The notes below the pieces were generated by a model. That model was not told the DNA's origin. It saw only the letters and a list, made by a program, of their open reading frames with translations, and searched no databases. The translations under genes and the position numbers were made by a program. From M3007 sp964481485 (GTDB lineage Bacteria > Bacteroidota > Bacteroidia > Chitinophagales > Saprospiraceae), in assembly GCA_964481485.1 (NCBI GenBank), contig CAYZVM010000234.1, positions 1-9,219 of the forward strand: 9,219 nucleotides of DNA. The letters run 5' to 3'. Numbering within the stretch: position 1 is the first letter of the stretch; each line of letters begins with the position of its first letter. Below are positions 1 to 5,869 of this stretch, piece by piece.

Positions 1-986
1 TAGCGGTCATAAGCCGGGCGAATGAGTTTGGGCAAATCTTCTGCTTTCGTGATTTTGTCATAGTCCACATCATTGGAAACCAATACTTTAGCCTCCACAC
101 CCACCGCCTCGAAAGTATTCCAAAAGTCGGTCACACCGTCTTCCACATGCTTGCGGGTAGCGGGCAGCGCGGTGTTGAATTTTTGCCCCGTAGCTGCTTC
201 AAATTGCTCGATGGTATTTTTGGAAAAATCCTCTACCTCATAATCTTTGCCCGTGACTTCTGCGGCGTACATCCAAAATGTCTGCTGAATCACCGCCTCG
301 CGTTCCTTCTCCGGGTTGCCTGAAAACGGTGTGGTGACAGCACCTGCGTTTTTCAAATCATCATACGCGGCGGCGATGCGGGCGAGTGCATCAAGCAGCA
401 CAAAAGCCGCTTGTGTTGGGTGTTTGTTCGGGTCAATCGTGTGGCCGAGCGGCCGGTCAGTGCCGGGAATTGATGCCGACGAGCCGGGCGCGGGTTTCCA
501 GCCGTTGGCGGTCGAGGGCGACCAATTGACGGGGAGCGCCCCCGCAGCCACCCAATCTTTCACCGGCGGCATAGCCGCGCCAGCAGGTACGGGCGGCGTG
601 TGAATATCGACGCAATAGCCATGCAGGGGGGCATTTGCCGTGGAGTGGGGCGACACATTCACTGGGGTCACGTTCGGCACGATGTAGGGCTGATATTGGC
701 CGCCAGATGGGATGTAGCAAGCGGGTATTTCAAAAGAAATGGCTTGGCCAGTCGGGTTGTGTACGGACAAGTTGGCGATGACTCCTGTCGTGCGGCCTGT
801 GCCGGTCACGGTGACTTTCAGGTTGTCAGGCATTGGAAGAATGCCTTTTTTACATTCTTTCTGTATCGCCTCCACGGCTTCTTTGGCATCCCGCGCTTCG
901 GCGGCGGCTCGGGAAGCATTGGTTTGGGCAAGGGCAAGGCTGGCTGCGAACAGCCACAAGGCTGCCGCGCAAATCATCTTTTTCAT
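1..986 (-). CDS. Secreted protein of unknown family, N-terminal part
   Basis: An open frame of 328 codons runs from the ATG at 986-984 to the left edge without a stop, so the C-terminus lies outside the window. Residues 1-20 form a typical Sec signal peptide: MKKM, a hydrophobic core AAALWLFAASLALA, and a likely cleavage before Gln21. The mature protein starts with an Ala/Glu/Lys-rich helical stretch (about 21-47). A strand-rich segment follows (about 53-135), with alternating Val/Thr, then PACYIPSGGQYQPYIVPNVT, then GYCVDIHTPPVPAG. Cys90 and Cys125 could form a disulfide, with Cys45 a third cysteine. A Pro/Ser/Gly-rich linker (about 150-185) leads to a mostly helical part (about 195-328). 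I do not recognise the family. I infer an exported protein, periplasmic or outer-surface, with an Ig-like first domain. A second ATG three codons in would keep the signal peptide. No neighbour lies on the same strand nearby. Confidence 0.85.
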   Translation of the reverse strand, partial: MKKMICAAALWLFAASLALAQTNASRAAAEARDAKEAVEAIQKECKKGILPMPDNLKVTVTGTGRTTGVIANLSVHNPTGQAISFEIPACYIPSGGQYQPYIVPNVTPVNVSPHSTANAPLHGYCVDIHTPPVPAGAAMPPVKDWVAAGALPVNWSPSTANGWKPAPGSSASIPGTDRPLGHTIDPNKHPTQAAFVLLDALARIAAAYDDLKNAGAVTTPFSGNPEKEREAVIQQTFWMYAAEVTGKDYEVEDFSKNTIEQFEAATGQKFNTALPATRKHVEDGVTDFWNTFEAVGVEAKVLVSNDVDYDKITKAEDLPKLIRPAYDR

Positions 987-1013
987 GACGTACTTTTTTT
1001 GTGTGTGAAAAAA

Positions 1014-1053
1014 ATCGGGTGAACCTCAAAAAAGGTTTTGCGCAAAACCCGAT
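1014..1053 (-). promoter_or_regulatory. Palindrome and terminator-like hairpin in leader of the secreted-protein gene
   Basis: Positions 1034-1049 read GGTTTTGCGCAAAACC, a perfect 16-base palindrome. On the minus strand it is followed at once by six T (1033-1028), so it looks like a weak intrinsic terminator about 40 nt before the secreted gene's ATG. A second pair of arms overlaps it: ATCGGGT at 1014-1020 and ACCCGAT at 1047-1053 are complementary and share bases with the first stem, so the two pairings exclude each other. This could be an operator dyad or a leader attenuator. The stem is short and A/T-rich, so the terminator reading is uncertain. Confidence 0.4.
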
Positions 1054-1281
1054 ACAAAAATGCCGTGGTGCGCAGGTCGAGAGCAAGTACAGATGACAGG
1101 GCTTTTCAGCCGAAAAACGCCCTCTCTTTCTCCGAATAAGTCTGTTTTGCTTTTTCTAAAAAATTGATTTTCAAAAAATTGGGAGCAAAAAAGGTGTGTA
1201 CACGAAAATGTCTTTTTGGAAGAAAACAGGCGGGTGTTTTCACAAAAACTTGTTTGACATTTTGCACTTTTGTCTCGCTAT
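1054..1281. other. Non-coding gap between divergent genes
   Basis: This is the remainder of the 295-base divergent intergenic region. It is A/T-rich, with A-runs around 1158-1192 and a small palindrome GTGTACAC at 1196-1203. A TTGACA at 1254-1259 and two TTTTG runs ending at 1264 and 1272 lie just before the 1282 start. None has a well-spaced partner, so I do not assign a promoter. I see no open frame of interest. Confidence 0.5.
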
Positions 1282-1782
1282 ATGGAAAAAAACGCCCCGC
1301 TTACTGGCGCACCCGGCGCGCTTCTCGGCGAATACCACCGGGCTTTGCAGGAATTGAGCCGACTCATCGAGCCGCTCGATGCGGCAACGCTGACCGCCGT
1401 GGCCGACCCCGACACGGCGGATGCGGATTGCCGCTCTATCCAAACGGTGCTGGCCCACGTGGTGCGCGCGGGTTTTTGCTACGCCATGGATATTCGGAAA
1501 AAACAAGGCGAGCAATGGGCGTACCCGGCGCGGGTTTTCAGTGACAACGCGGCGGAATTTGTGGCGGATTTGGAGCGGATGTTTCGTTTCACCGAGCAGG
1601 TGTTCCGCGATTATCCAGATTTGCCGCTCGAAACGATTGACCCAGCAGAAAAAATGCTGACACCGTGGGGCCAACTGTACGACGTGGAGCAATTGCTCGA
1701 ACACGCTATCGTCCACATACTCCGCCACCGACGGCAAATCGAGCGTTTTTTGGTGAAAATAAAAGGGGGAAAAGCCTCCTGA
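1282..1782 (+). CDS. DinB-superfamily (DinB/YfiT-like) putative metal-binding protein
   Basis: This 166-residue protein has the four-helix layout of the DinB superfamily (unrelated to DNA polymerase IV). These proteins bind a divalent metal through three histidines, and some act as thiol-dependent transferases. The expected ligands are present: His59 in LAHVVRAG at the end of helix 2, and His141 and His145 in EQLLEHAIVHILRHRRQIERF near the C-terminus. The length fits the family. I chose the ATG at 1282 because it directly precedes the conserved first helix (LLGEYHRALQELSRLI); a TTG 12 bases earlier is the only nearby alternative. The gene stands alone: 295 bases separate it from the divergent secreted-protein gene and 198 bases from the dehydrogenase downstream. 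The family call is secure, but the substrate cannot be told. Confidence 0.85.
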   Translation: MEKNAPLTGAPGALLGEYHRALQELSRLIEPLDAATLTAVADPDTADADCRSIQTVLAHVVRAGFCYAMDIRKKQGEQWAYPARVFSDNAAEFVADLERMFRFTEQVFRDYPDLPLETIDPAEKMLTPWGQLYDVEQLLEHAIVHILRHRRQIERFLVKIKGGKAS

Positions 1783-1899
1783 TATCGCTGCGAGGATGCG
1801 AGTTTCAACCAAAAAATTGCCGTGCTGCGACAACTGCAAAAACGGCATTCTGCCCTCCCATTCTCTTCCAAACTTCACCTTACCTTCGCGCCCCATTTT

Positions 1900-1975
1900 C
1901 GTTGTTAGTTGCTCGTTGTTTGTTCTTCGTTTCACAACGCGCCTACGAACAACGAACAACTTTCAACGAACAACG
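1900..1975. repeat. Inverted pair of heptad-repeat arrays before the aldehyde dehydrogenase
   Basis: Two 30-base arms (1900-1929 and 1946-1975) are complementary at 24 of 30 positions around a 16-base centre. Each arm is itself a degenerate seven-base tandem repeat. The right arm, read on +, gives AACGAAC, AACTTTC, AACGAAC, AACGAAT (from 1951 on, after a partial ACGAAC). The left arm, read on -, gives AACGAAG, AACAAAC, AACGAGC, AACTAAC, AACGAAA. The right arm ends five bases before the ATG at 1981, so the transcript could form a long hairpin next to the start. Similar heptads precede the dinD remnant. Confidence 0.75.
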
Positions 1976-1980
1976 AATTC

Positions 1981-3513
1981 ATGCAAGTCAAAGATTTTCT
2001 AAAAAAACTCGGCCTCCGCAGCCGCAACACGGGTACTTCCACCGGGCTGAACGCCATTTCCGGCCACCGCCGTTTTCTCGATTCCCACTCGCCGGTGGAT
2101 GGCGAATACATTGGTTCTGTGAGTATTACCACCCGCGAGCAATACGACCAAGTCATCCAATCCGCCGAACAAGCCTTCAAAATCTGGCGCGAAATGCCCG
2201 CCCCCAAACGCGGCGAAATCGTGCGCCAATTCGGCGATGTGCTGCGCCAATACAAAGACCCGCTCGGTCGGCTCGTTTCCTACGAAATGGGCAAAAGCCT
2301 CCAAGAAGGTTGGGGCGAAGTGCAAGAAATGATAGACATCTGCGACTTCGCGGTCGGCCTTTCGCGCCAGCTCTATGGCCTCACGATGCACTCGGAGCGC
2401 CCCGGCCACCGGATGTACGAGCAATGGCACCCGCTCGGCATCGTTGGCATTATTTCGGCGTTCAATTTCCCCGTCGCCGTGTGGTCGTGGAACGCCTGCA
2501 TCGCGTGGGTGTGCGGCGATGTGTGCGTGTGGAAAGCTTCTGAAAAAACGCCACTTTGCTCCATCGCTTGCCAGCATTTGTTCCAAAAAGTGTTGAAAGC
2601 CAATGACTTGCCCGAAGGAATCTCTTGTATCATCAATGGTGACTACAAAGTGGGCGAGTTTATGACGAAAGACCACCGCGTCGCGCTCGTGAGCGCCACC
2701 GGCAGCGTGCGCATGGGCAAAATCGTCGGCCAAACGGTGGCTGCCCGCCTCGGCCGCACCATCCTCGAACTCGGCGGCAACAACGCCATTATCATCACAC
2801 CTTCGGCAGACATGAAAATGGTGCTGACCGGCGCGGTGTTCGGCGCGGTCGGCACGGCAGGACAACGCTGCACCAGCACACGCCGCCTCATCATCCACGA
2901 GAGCGTGTATGAGCAGGTGAAAAACACCCTCGCCAAAGCGTATCCCCAACTTCGCATCGGCGACCCGCTCGACCCGAACAACCACGTCGGGCCGCTCATT
3001 GACAAACAGGCGGTGGAAAATTACCTCCACTCCATCGGCGAGATAAAAAAGCACAAAGGCAAATTCGTGGTGGAAGGTGGCGTGCTGTCCGGCCCCGGCT
3101 ACGAAAGCGGCTGCTATGTGAAACCCTGCATCGCCGAAGTCGAAAATCACTGGGACATCGTGCAGCACGAGACGTTCGCGCCGATTCTGTATTTAATCAA
3201 ATACAAAACCATCGAAGAGGCCATTGCCCTGCAAAATGCTGTGCCACAAGGACTTTCGTCGGCCATCATGACGACCAACCTGCGCGAGGCCGAGCGTTTT
3301 CTCTCTGCCAACGGCTCCGACTGCGGCATCGCCAACGTGAATATCGGCACCTCTGGCGCTGAAATCGGCGGCGCGTTCGGCGGCGAAAAAGAGACGGGCG
3401 GCGGGCGCGAATCGGGTTCGGACTCTTGGAAGGCGTACATGCGGCGACAGACGAACACCATCAATTATTCGGAATCGCTGCCGCTGGCGCAGGGGATACG
3501 GTTTGATTTTTGA
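1981..3513 (+). CDS. amaB: ALDH7-family aldehyde dehydrogenase (alpha-aminoadipic semialdehyde / piperideine-6-carboxylate dehydrogenase)
   Basis: This 510-residue protein matches ALDH7 (antiquitin) in length and layout. The family oxidises alpha-aminoadipate semialdehyde, which is in equilibrium with piperideine-6-carboxylate, to alpha-aminoadipate with NAD+ in lysine catabolism, in the cytosol. The catalytic set is complete: Asn162 in SAFNFPVAVWSWN, the general base Glu263 in LELGGNNAI, and the nucleophile Cys297 in TAGQRCTSTRRL. The Arg before the catalytic Cys, the GGNNA motif and EMGKSLQEGWGEVQEMIDIC are typical of ALDH7 rather than other ALDH classes. The C-terminal segment GGAFGGEKETGGGRESGSDSWKAYMRR is also characteristic. 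I chose the ATG at 1981 because the frame upstream only translates the heptad repeats. There is no Shine-Dalgarno sequence. No other lysine-degradation gene is in view, so the pathway role rests on family membership. A terminator follows 28 bases after the stop. Confidence 0.92.
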   Translation: MQVKDFLKKLGLRSRNTGTSTGLNAISGHRRFLDSHSPVDGEYIGSVSITTREQYDQVIQSAEQAFKIWREMPAPKRGEIVRQFGDVLRQYKDPLGRLVSYEMGKSLQEGWGEVQEMIDICDFAVGLSRQLYGLTMHSERPGHRMYEQWHPLGIVGIISAFNFPVAVWSWNACIAWVCGDVCVWKASEKTPLCSIACQHLFQKVLKANDLPEGISCIINGDYKVGEFMTKDHRVALVSATGSVRMGKIVGQTVAARLGRTILELGGNNAIIITPSADMKMVLTGAVFGAVGTAGQRCTSTRRLIIHESVYEQVKNTLAKAYPQLRIGDPLDPNNHVGPLIDKQAVENYLHSIGEIKKHKGKFVVEGGVLSGPGYESGCYVKPCIAEVENHWDIVQHETFAPILYLIKYKTIEEAIALQNAVPQGLSSAIMTTNLREAERFLSANGSDCGIANVNIGTSGAEIGGAFGGEKETGGGRESGSDSWKAYMRRQTNTINYSESLPLAQGIRFDF

Positions 3514-3541
3514 TTCAGCAATTTTCTTATTTCTACAGAAC

Positions 3542-3583
3542 TTGGCGGTCAGGTGGTGTGAGCCATCTGACCGCTAACTTTTT
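3542..3583 (+). terminator. Strong intrinsic terminator after the aldehyde dehydrogenase
   Basis: A 15-bp stem (3542-3556 with 3563-3577) contains GCGGTCAG and CTGACCGC, with two G-U pairs and no mismatch. It closes a six-base loop TGTGAG, and a T5 run follows at 3579-3583. It ends the dehydrogenase transcript and separates it from mrr, 14 bases further on. The mrr promoter must then lie within or very near this element, or mrr depends on read-through. Confidence 0.85.
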
Positions 3584-3597
3584 AAAAACTTGACGAA

Positions 3598-4518
3598 ATG
3601 CCTATCCCTGATTTTCAAACGCTCATGTTGCCGCTATTAACATTCGCGGCTGATGGAAGAGAACATTCACAATCAGAGGCCACCGAAGCATTGGCTAAGC
3701 AATTTAACTTGAGTGAAGAAGAACTTGGAGAAATTCTTCCAAGTGGCCGTCAAGCAAAATTTGATAACCGCATTGGTTGGGCTAAAGTACACATGAAAAA
3801 AGCGGGTTTACTAGAATATCCCCGAAGAGCAATTTTTAAAATCACTGAGCGGGGTAAACAGATTTTAGCAAAGAAGCCTGCTAAAATCAATATGACTTTA
3901 CTAAAGCAATTTCCTGAATATCTTGGATTTATCGGAGCTAATCGCACCGATGAAAGCGAAAAAGAAGTTCAACAAGAAAACCTAGCAGAAAAGTCTACCC
4001 CGGAAGAAATCATTGAAAAAGGCTATTCCGATATCCGTAGAGCACTTGCTTCCGACTTATTGGAGCGAGTGCTGAATATTTCCCCAGCCAGGTTCGAGCG
4101 CTTGGTAATAGACCTGCTCGTAAAAATGGGCTACGGCGGTGGCTTCAAAGATGCGGGTACTCATTCCGGGAAATCTGGTGATGAGGGTATCGACGGCACT
4201 ATTCGGGAAGACAAATTGGGTCTGGATATGATTTACATACAGGCCAAACGCTGGAAGCCAGGCAACCAAGTAGGCAGACCCGAAATACAAAAGTTCGTAG
4301 GTGCTTTGGCTGGGCAAGGGGCCAAAAAAGGGATTTTCATTACAACTTCCTCATTTTCAAAGGAAGCGCGCGACTACTCTCCAAAAAACGAAACAAAAAT
4401 CGTTCTCATTGATGGCGACGAGCTGGCGCAGTTAATGATTGACTACAGCCTCGGAGTTTCGGTGATTAGCACATACGAAATCAAACGAATTGACAGCGAC
4501 TACTTTGGGGAGGAGTAG
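3598..4518 (+). CDS. mrr: Mrr-type restriction endonuclease (type IV, modification-dependent)
   Basis: This 306-residue protein has the two-domain build of Mrr. Residues 1-95 form the Mrr N-terminal winged-helix domain. A charged linker (about 115-135) follows. Residues about 150-290 form the Mrr catalytic domain of the PD-(D/E)XK fold. The signature is intact: SGDEGIDG with Asp199, then YIQAKRW with Gln215 and Lys217, closely resembling the E. coli Mrr pattern. The family cuts DNA carrying foreign methylation, and no partner methylase is needed or visible. The first half is clearly AT-richer than its neighbours: positions 3781-3900 have 43 G+C of 120, while 2701-2760 in the dehydrogenase has 43 of 60. 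This suggests recent acquisition. The gene converges on the dinD remnant, whose frame ends 22 bases after the mrr stop. The ATG at 3598 fits the domain start. No conserved residue appears lost, so it is probably functional. Confidence 0.92.
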   Translation: MPIPDFQTLMLPLLTFAADGREHSQSEATEALAKQFNLSEEELGEILPSGRQAKFDNRIGWAKVHMKKAGLLEYPRRAIFKITERGKQILAKKPAKINMTLLKQFPEYLGFIGANRTDESEKEVQQENLAEKSTPEEIIEKGYSDIRRALASDLLERVLNISPARFERLVIDLLVKMGYGGGFKDAGTHSGKSGDEGIDGTIREDKLGLDMIYIQAKRWKPGNQVGRPEIQKFVGALAGQGAKKGIFITTSSFSKEARDYSPKNETKIVLIDGDELAQLMIDYSLGVSVISTYEIKRIDSDYFGEE

Positions 4519-4539
4519 ATTTGGGCGAAACAATCCAAC

Positions 4540-4815
4540 TCAGGCATAGCGGGAGAGCTTGACGCTTTCTACCGACCTTTTGCCTCCTTTTCCGATTTCG
4601 ATCATCTCGTGCATATCCACGAAATGGTCATCGAGGTGGTGGCCGCTATTTTGGCAGGCTCCTTTGGCGCGTTCGATGGCGGGCTGAAAGTTGCGGTACT
4701 CCAAATATTCCAGCACTTTGCCGAGATCGCGGGCCGACCAGCATTCGACGCCGTTTTCGTCGAGGCGTTTGATTTGTTAGAAAATGGGCGTGTTGACAGA
4801 TGGTTTTTTTGCCAT
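4540..4815 (-). pseudogene. dinD: dinD remnant: nonsense codon near start and missing C-terminal two thirds
   Basis: Read from the ATG at 4815-4813, the frame gives MAKKPSVNTPIF, a TAA at codon 13 (4779-4777), then about 78 codons clearly similar to DNA-damage-inducible protein D: QIKRLDENGVECWSARDLGK, a segment like EYRNFQPAIERAKGAC, SGHHLDDHFVDMHEMIEIG, and finally VKLSRYA before a TGA (4542-4540). DinD and its BRO-N-like relatives continue here with a CYL-type segment and are roughly 270-280 residues long, so about two thirds is gone. A single change GAA to TAA would explain the early stop, since many homologues have FEQI or similar. The break lies next to the mrr stop, so acquisition of mrr may have removed the rest. 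DinD belongs to the SOS-regulated genes in E. coli. Base composition is like the host genes, unlike mrr. No usable restart codon is obvious, so I regard it as dead. Confidence 0.85.
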
Positions 4816-4817
4816 AA

Positions 4818-4829
4818 CGTTGTACGTTG
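4818..4829 (-). repeat. Two heptad units before the dinD remnant start
   Basis: On the minus strand this reads CAACGTACAACG, followed by TT and the ATG at 4815. It matches CAACGAACAACG at 1964-1975, just before the dehydrogenase ATG, at 11 of 12 bases, and in both cases it lies a few bases before the start codon. Confidence 0.55.
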
Positions 4830-4856
4830 TATGGTGAATATCGCTGGTTTTAGCGG

Positions 4857-4890
4857 CAAATATAACAAAAACAAACTGTGGCAACACAAA
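4857..4890 (-). promoter_or_regulatory. Bacteroidota-type promoter for the dinD remnant
   Basis: On the minus strand, TATATTTG at 4864-4857 fits the -7 box TAnnTTTG exactly. TTTG at 4890-4887 could be the -33 box, with 22 bases between them, slightly longer than usual. Transcription would start about 35 bases before the ATG at 4815. I see no clear LexA-type dyad here, so SOS control is not supported. Confidence 0.55.
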
Positions 4891-4914
4891 TAGTTTTGAT
4901 TTTAAAGCCCCTTT

Positions 4915-4938
4915 CCTCCACGCCTCTGCGCCCCTGCG
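4915..4938 (-). repeat. Octad array upstream of the dinD remnant
   Basis: On the minus strand three eight-base units follow each other: CGCAGGGG, CGCAGAGG, CGTGGAGG, preceded by TTTCAC. This resembles the common intergenic CGCAGAGG-type repeats seen in several bacterial phyla. A related stretch (CCGCCTTTGCGGCAG on +) follows near 5009-5023. No gene is visible in 4830-5234. Confidence 0.5.
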
Positions 4939-5059
4939 GTGAAACATTCTTGTGTTAGATTTTCACTAAAACTTCCCCCACCGCTTCTTTCTCTGAAAAC
5001 CTTTTTCCCGCCTTTGCGGCAGTTCTTTTATCAAGGGTCCCGGCGCAAGTCGGGGCAGA

Positions 5060-5097
5060 CCTTTGCCGTGCGCGGGTCTTATCACGACCCTGCACAC
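5060..5097 (-). repeat. Hairpin repeat element, copy A
   Basis: Read on the minus strand from 5097, this copy has the parts GTGC, A, GGGTCGT, GAT, AAGACCCGC, GCACGGCAA. It folds as GGGTC with GACCC around a seven-base loop, with GTGC/GCAC extending the stem beyond a small bulge. Copy B at 5186-5217 is the same element on the other strand, with small indels in the loop and bulge. Confidence 0.6.
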
Positions 5098-5185
5098 CAC
5101 ACTTGGCAACTACGCCGGAGGGATACAAGGATCGTCTGCTGCTTTTTTTGCCATCAGAAATGCTCAATGGGGCCATTGTAGGATA

Positions 5186-5217
5186 GTGCGGGTCGTAAGG
5201 CCCGCACACGGCAACAG
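5186..5217 (+). repeat. Hairpin repeat element, copy B
   Basis: The + strand has GTGCGGG (5186-5192) and CCCGCAC (5201-5207), a perfect 7-bp stem with an eight-base loop, followed by ACGGCAACAG. Aligned with copy A, the shared core is GTGC, GGGTCGT, AAG, CCCGC, CACGGCAA. It lies 18 bases past the end of the acetyltransferase gene, so it could also slow transcription there, but no T-run follows on the minus strand. Confidence 0.6.
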
Positions 5218-5234
5218 TGCGGATAGCATTGCTC

Positions 5235-5756
5235 TCATGGTTCAGCCCTCACGAGCCGCCATTCCCAAATCTTTCCATCCTCAATATCAATGTGTTCGCC
5301 CGCGAACTGGAAGCCAAGTTTGCGCAGCACACTGCACGATGCGTTTTCTTCGGCGAGGGTGTTGGCCGTGATGACGCGGACACCCTCATGCTCGAAAGCA
5401 TGCTCCACCAAAGCACGGGCGGACTCGACCGCAAAGCCGCGCCCTTGGTAGGCATCGGCGATTTCATAACCGATTTCCACTGCGCCGTCGGGCCCCGGTG
5501 TGCCTTTGTAGCCGCAGGTACCAATGAGCCGCACATCGTAGCGATGGATGATAAGGTAATTCCACCAGCCCATGTCAGTGGGATGTTCGCGGGCGTAGTC
5601 GCGCATCCAGATAAGCGCCTCGGTGAAATGTGTCCAGTGCTCGGCGAAATCAACGCCCCCGAGCAGAGCAGAAAGTGTCGGCCAATCTTCGTCCACGATG
5701 GCTTCCAACATGGGCAAGGTGGTGGGCACAAGAAAAAGTCTTTCGGTCAGCAGCAT
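5235..5756 (-). CDS. GNAT-family N-acetyltransferase, RimJ/RimL-like
   Basis: This 173-residue protein has the pattern of the RimJ/RimL-type branch of GNAT enzymes, which move an acetyl group from acetyl-CoA to an amine such as a protein N-terminus or a small molecule. The opening LLTERLFLVPTT is typical (TERL-L motif). The central strands are LIGTCGYKG and AVEIGYEI. The acetyl-CoA pyrophosphate loop is YQGRGFA (about 103-109), followed by helix ESARALVEHAF. The end is NTLAEENASCSVLRKLGFQFAGE, with the usual N-xxS-xxLxKxGF motif. Length is normal. The start at 5756 gives the motif right at the N-terminus. The gene stands alone on its strand, and no operon partner indicates the substrate. The call is secure at family level only. 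Confidence 0.92.
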   Translation of the reverse strand: MLLTERLFLVPTTLPMLEAIVDEDWPTLSALLGGVDFAEHWTHFTEALIWMRDYAREHPTDMGWWNYLIIHRYDVRLIGTCGYKGTPGPDGAVEIGYEIADAYQGRGFAVESARALVEHAFEHEGVRVITANTLAEENASCSVLRKLGFQFAGEHIDIEDGKIWEWRLVRAEP

Positions 5757-5780
5757 ATATTTGGCAGGATGAAGGGGCGA

Positions 5781-5815
5781 TTTTCGGGAGATTTTTGAAT
5801 TTTTCGATGCTTTTT
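5781..5815. other. Phased A/T tracts upstream of the acetyltransferase gene
   Basis: T-runs of four to five bases start at 5781, 5792, 5800 and 5811 on the + strand (A-runs on the strand of the acetyltransferase gene). The spacing of 11, 8 and 11 is near one helical turn, which may bend the DNA just upstream of the 5756 start. I find no good TAnnTTTG box for that gene, so the promoter is not assigned. Confidence 0.3.
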
Positions 5816-5869
5816 GGGCGACTTTCTATGCACTTGTTTTTCGGCGGAAAAAAACGATGAAGAAAAAAA

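Noticed and set aside
1254..1284. TTGACA (1254-1259) and TATATG (1279-1284) as a sigma-70-type promoter of the DinB-like gene
   Set aside because: The second box overlaps the start codon, so transcription would begin inside the gene, and this box type is not the usual one in Bacteroidota.
1240..1959. A 239-residue minus-strand frame opposite the DinB-like gene
   Set aside because: It is a shadow of the DinB-superfamily gene. Its first part only translates the heptad repeats (NNEQL-type residues).
1999..3168. A 389-residue open frame on the minus strand opposite the aldehyde dehydrogenase
   Set aside because: It mirrors a high-G+C gene with a complete ALDH7 signature. Its product is rich in His, Ala and Phe with no recognisable domain, as expected of an antisense shadow.
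4609..4893. A 94-residue + frame over the dinD remnant
   Set aside because: The minus frame gives a clear DinD match, while the + frame gives no family resemblance.
5186..5207. Intrinsic terminator of the acetyltransferase gene
   Set aside because: The stem is good but no T-run follows on the minus strand. It is better explained as one copy of a repeated hairpin element.
4915..5217. CRISPR-like array
   Set aside because: The repeats are short, of different kinds and not evenly spaced by unique spacers, and no cas gene is in view.
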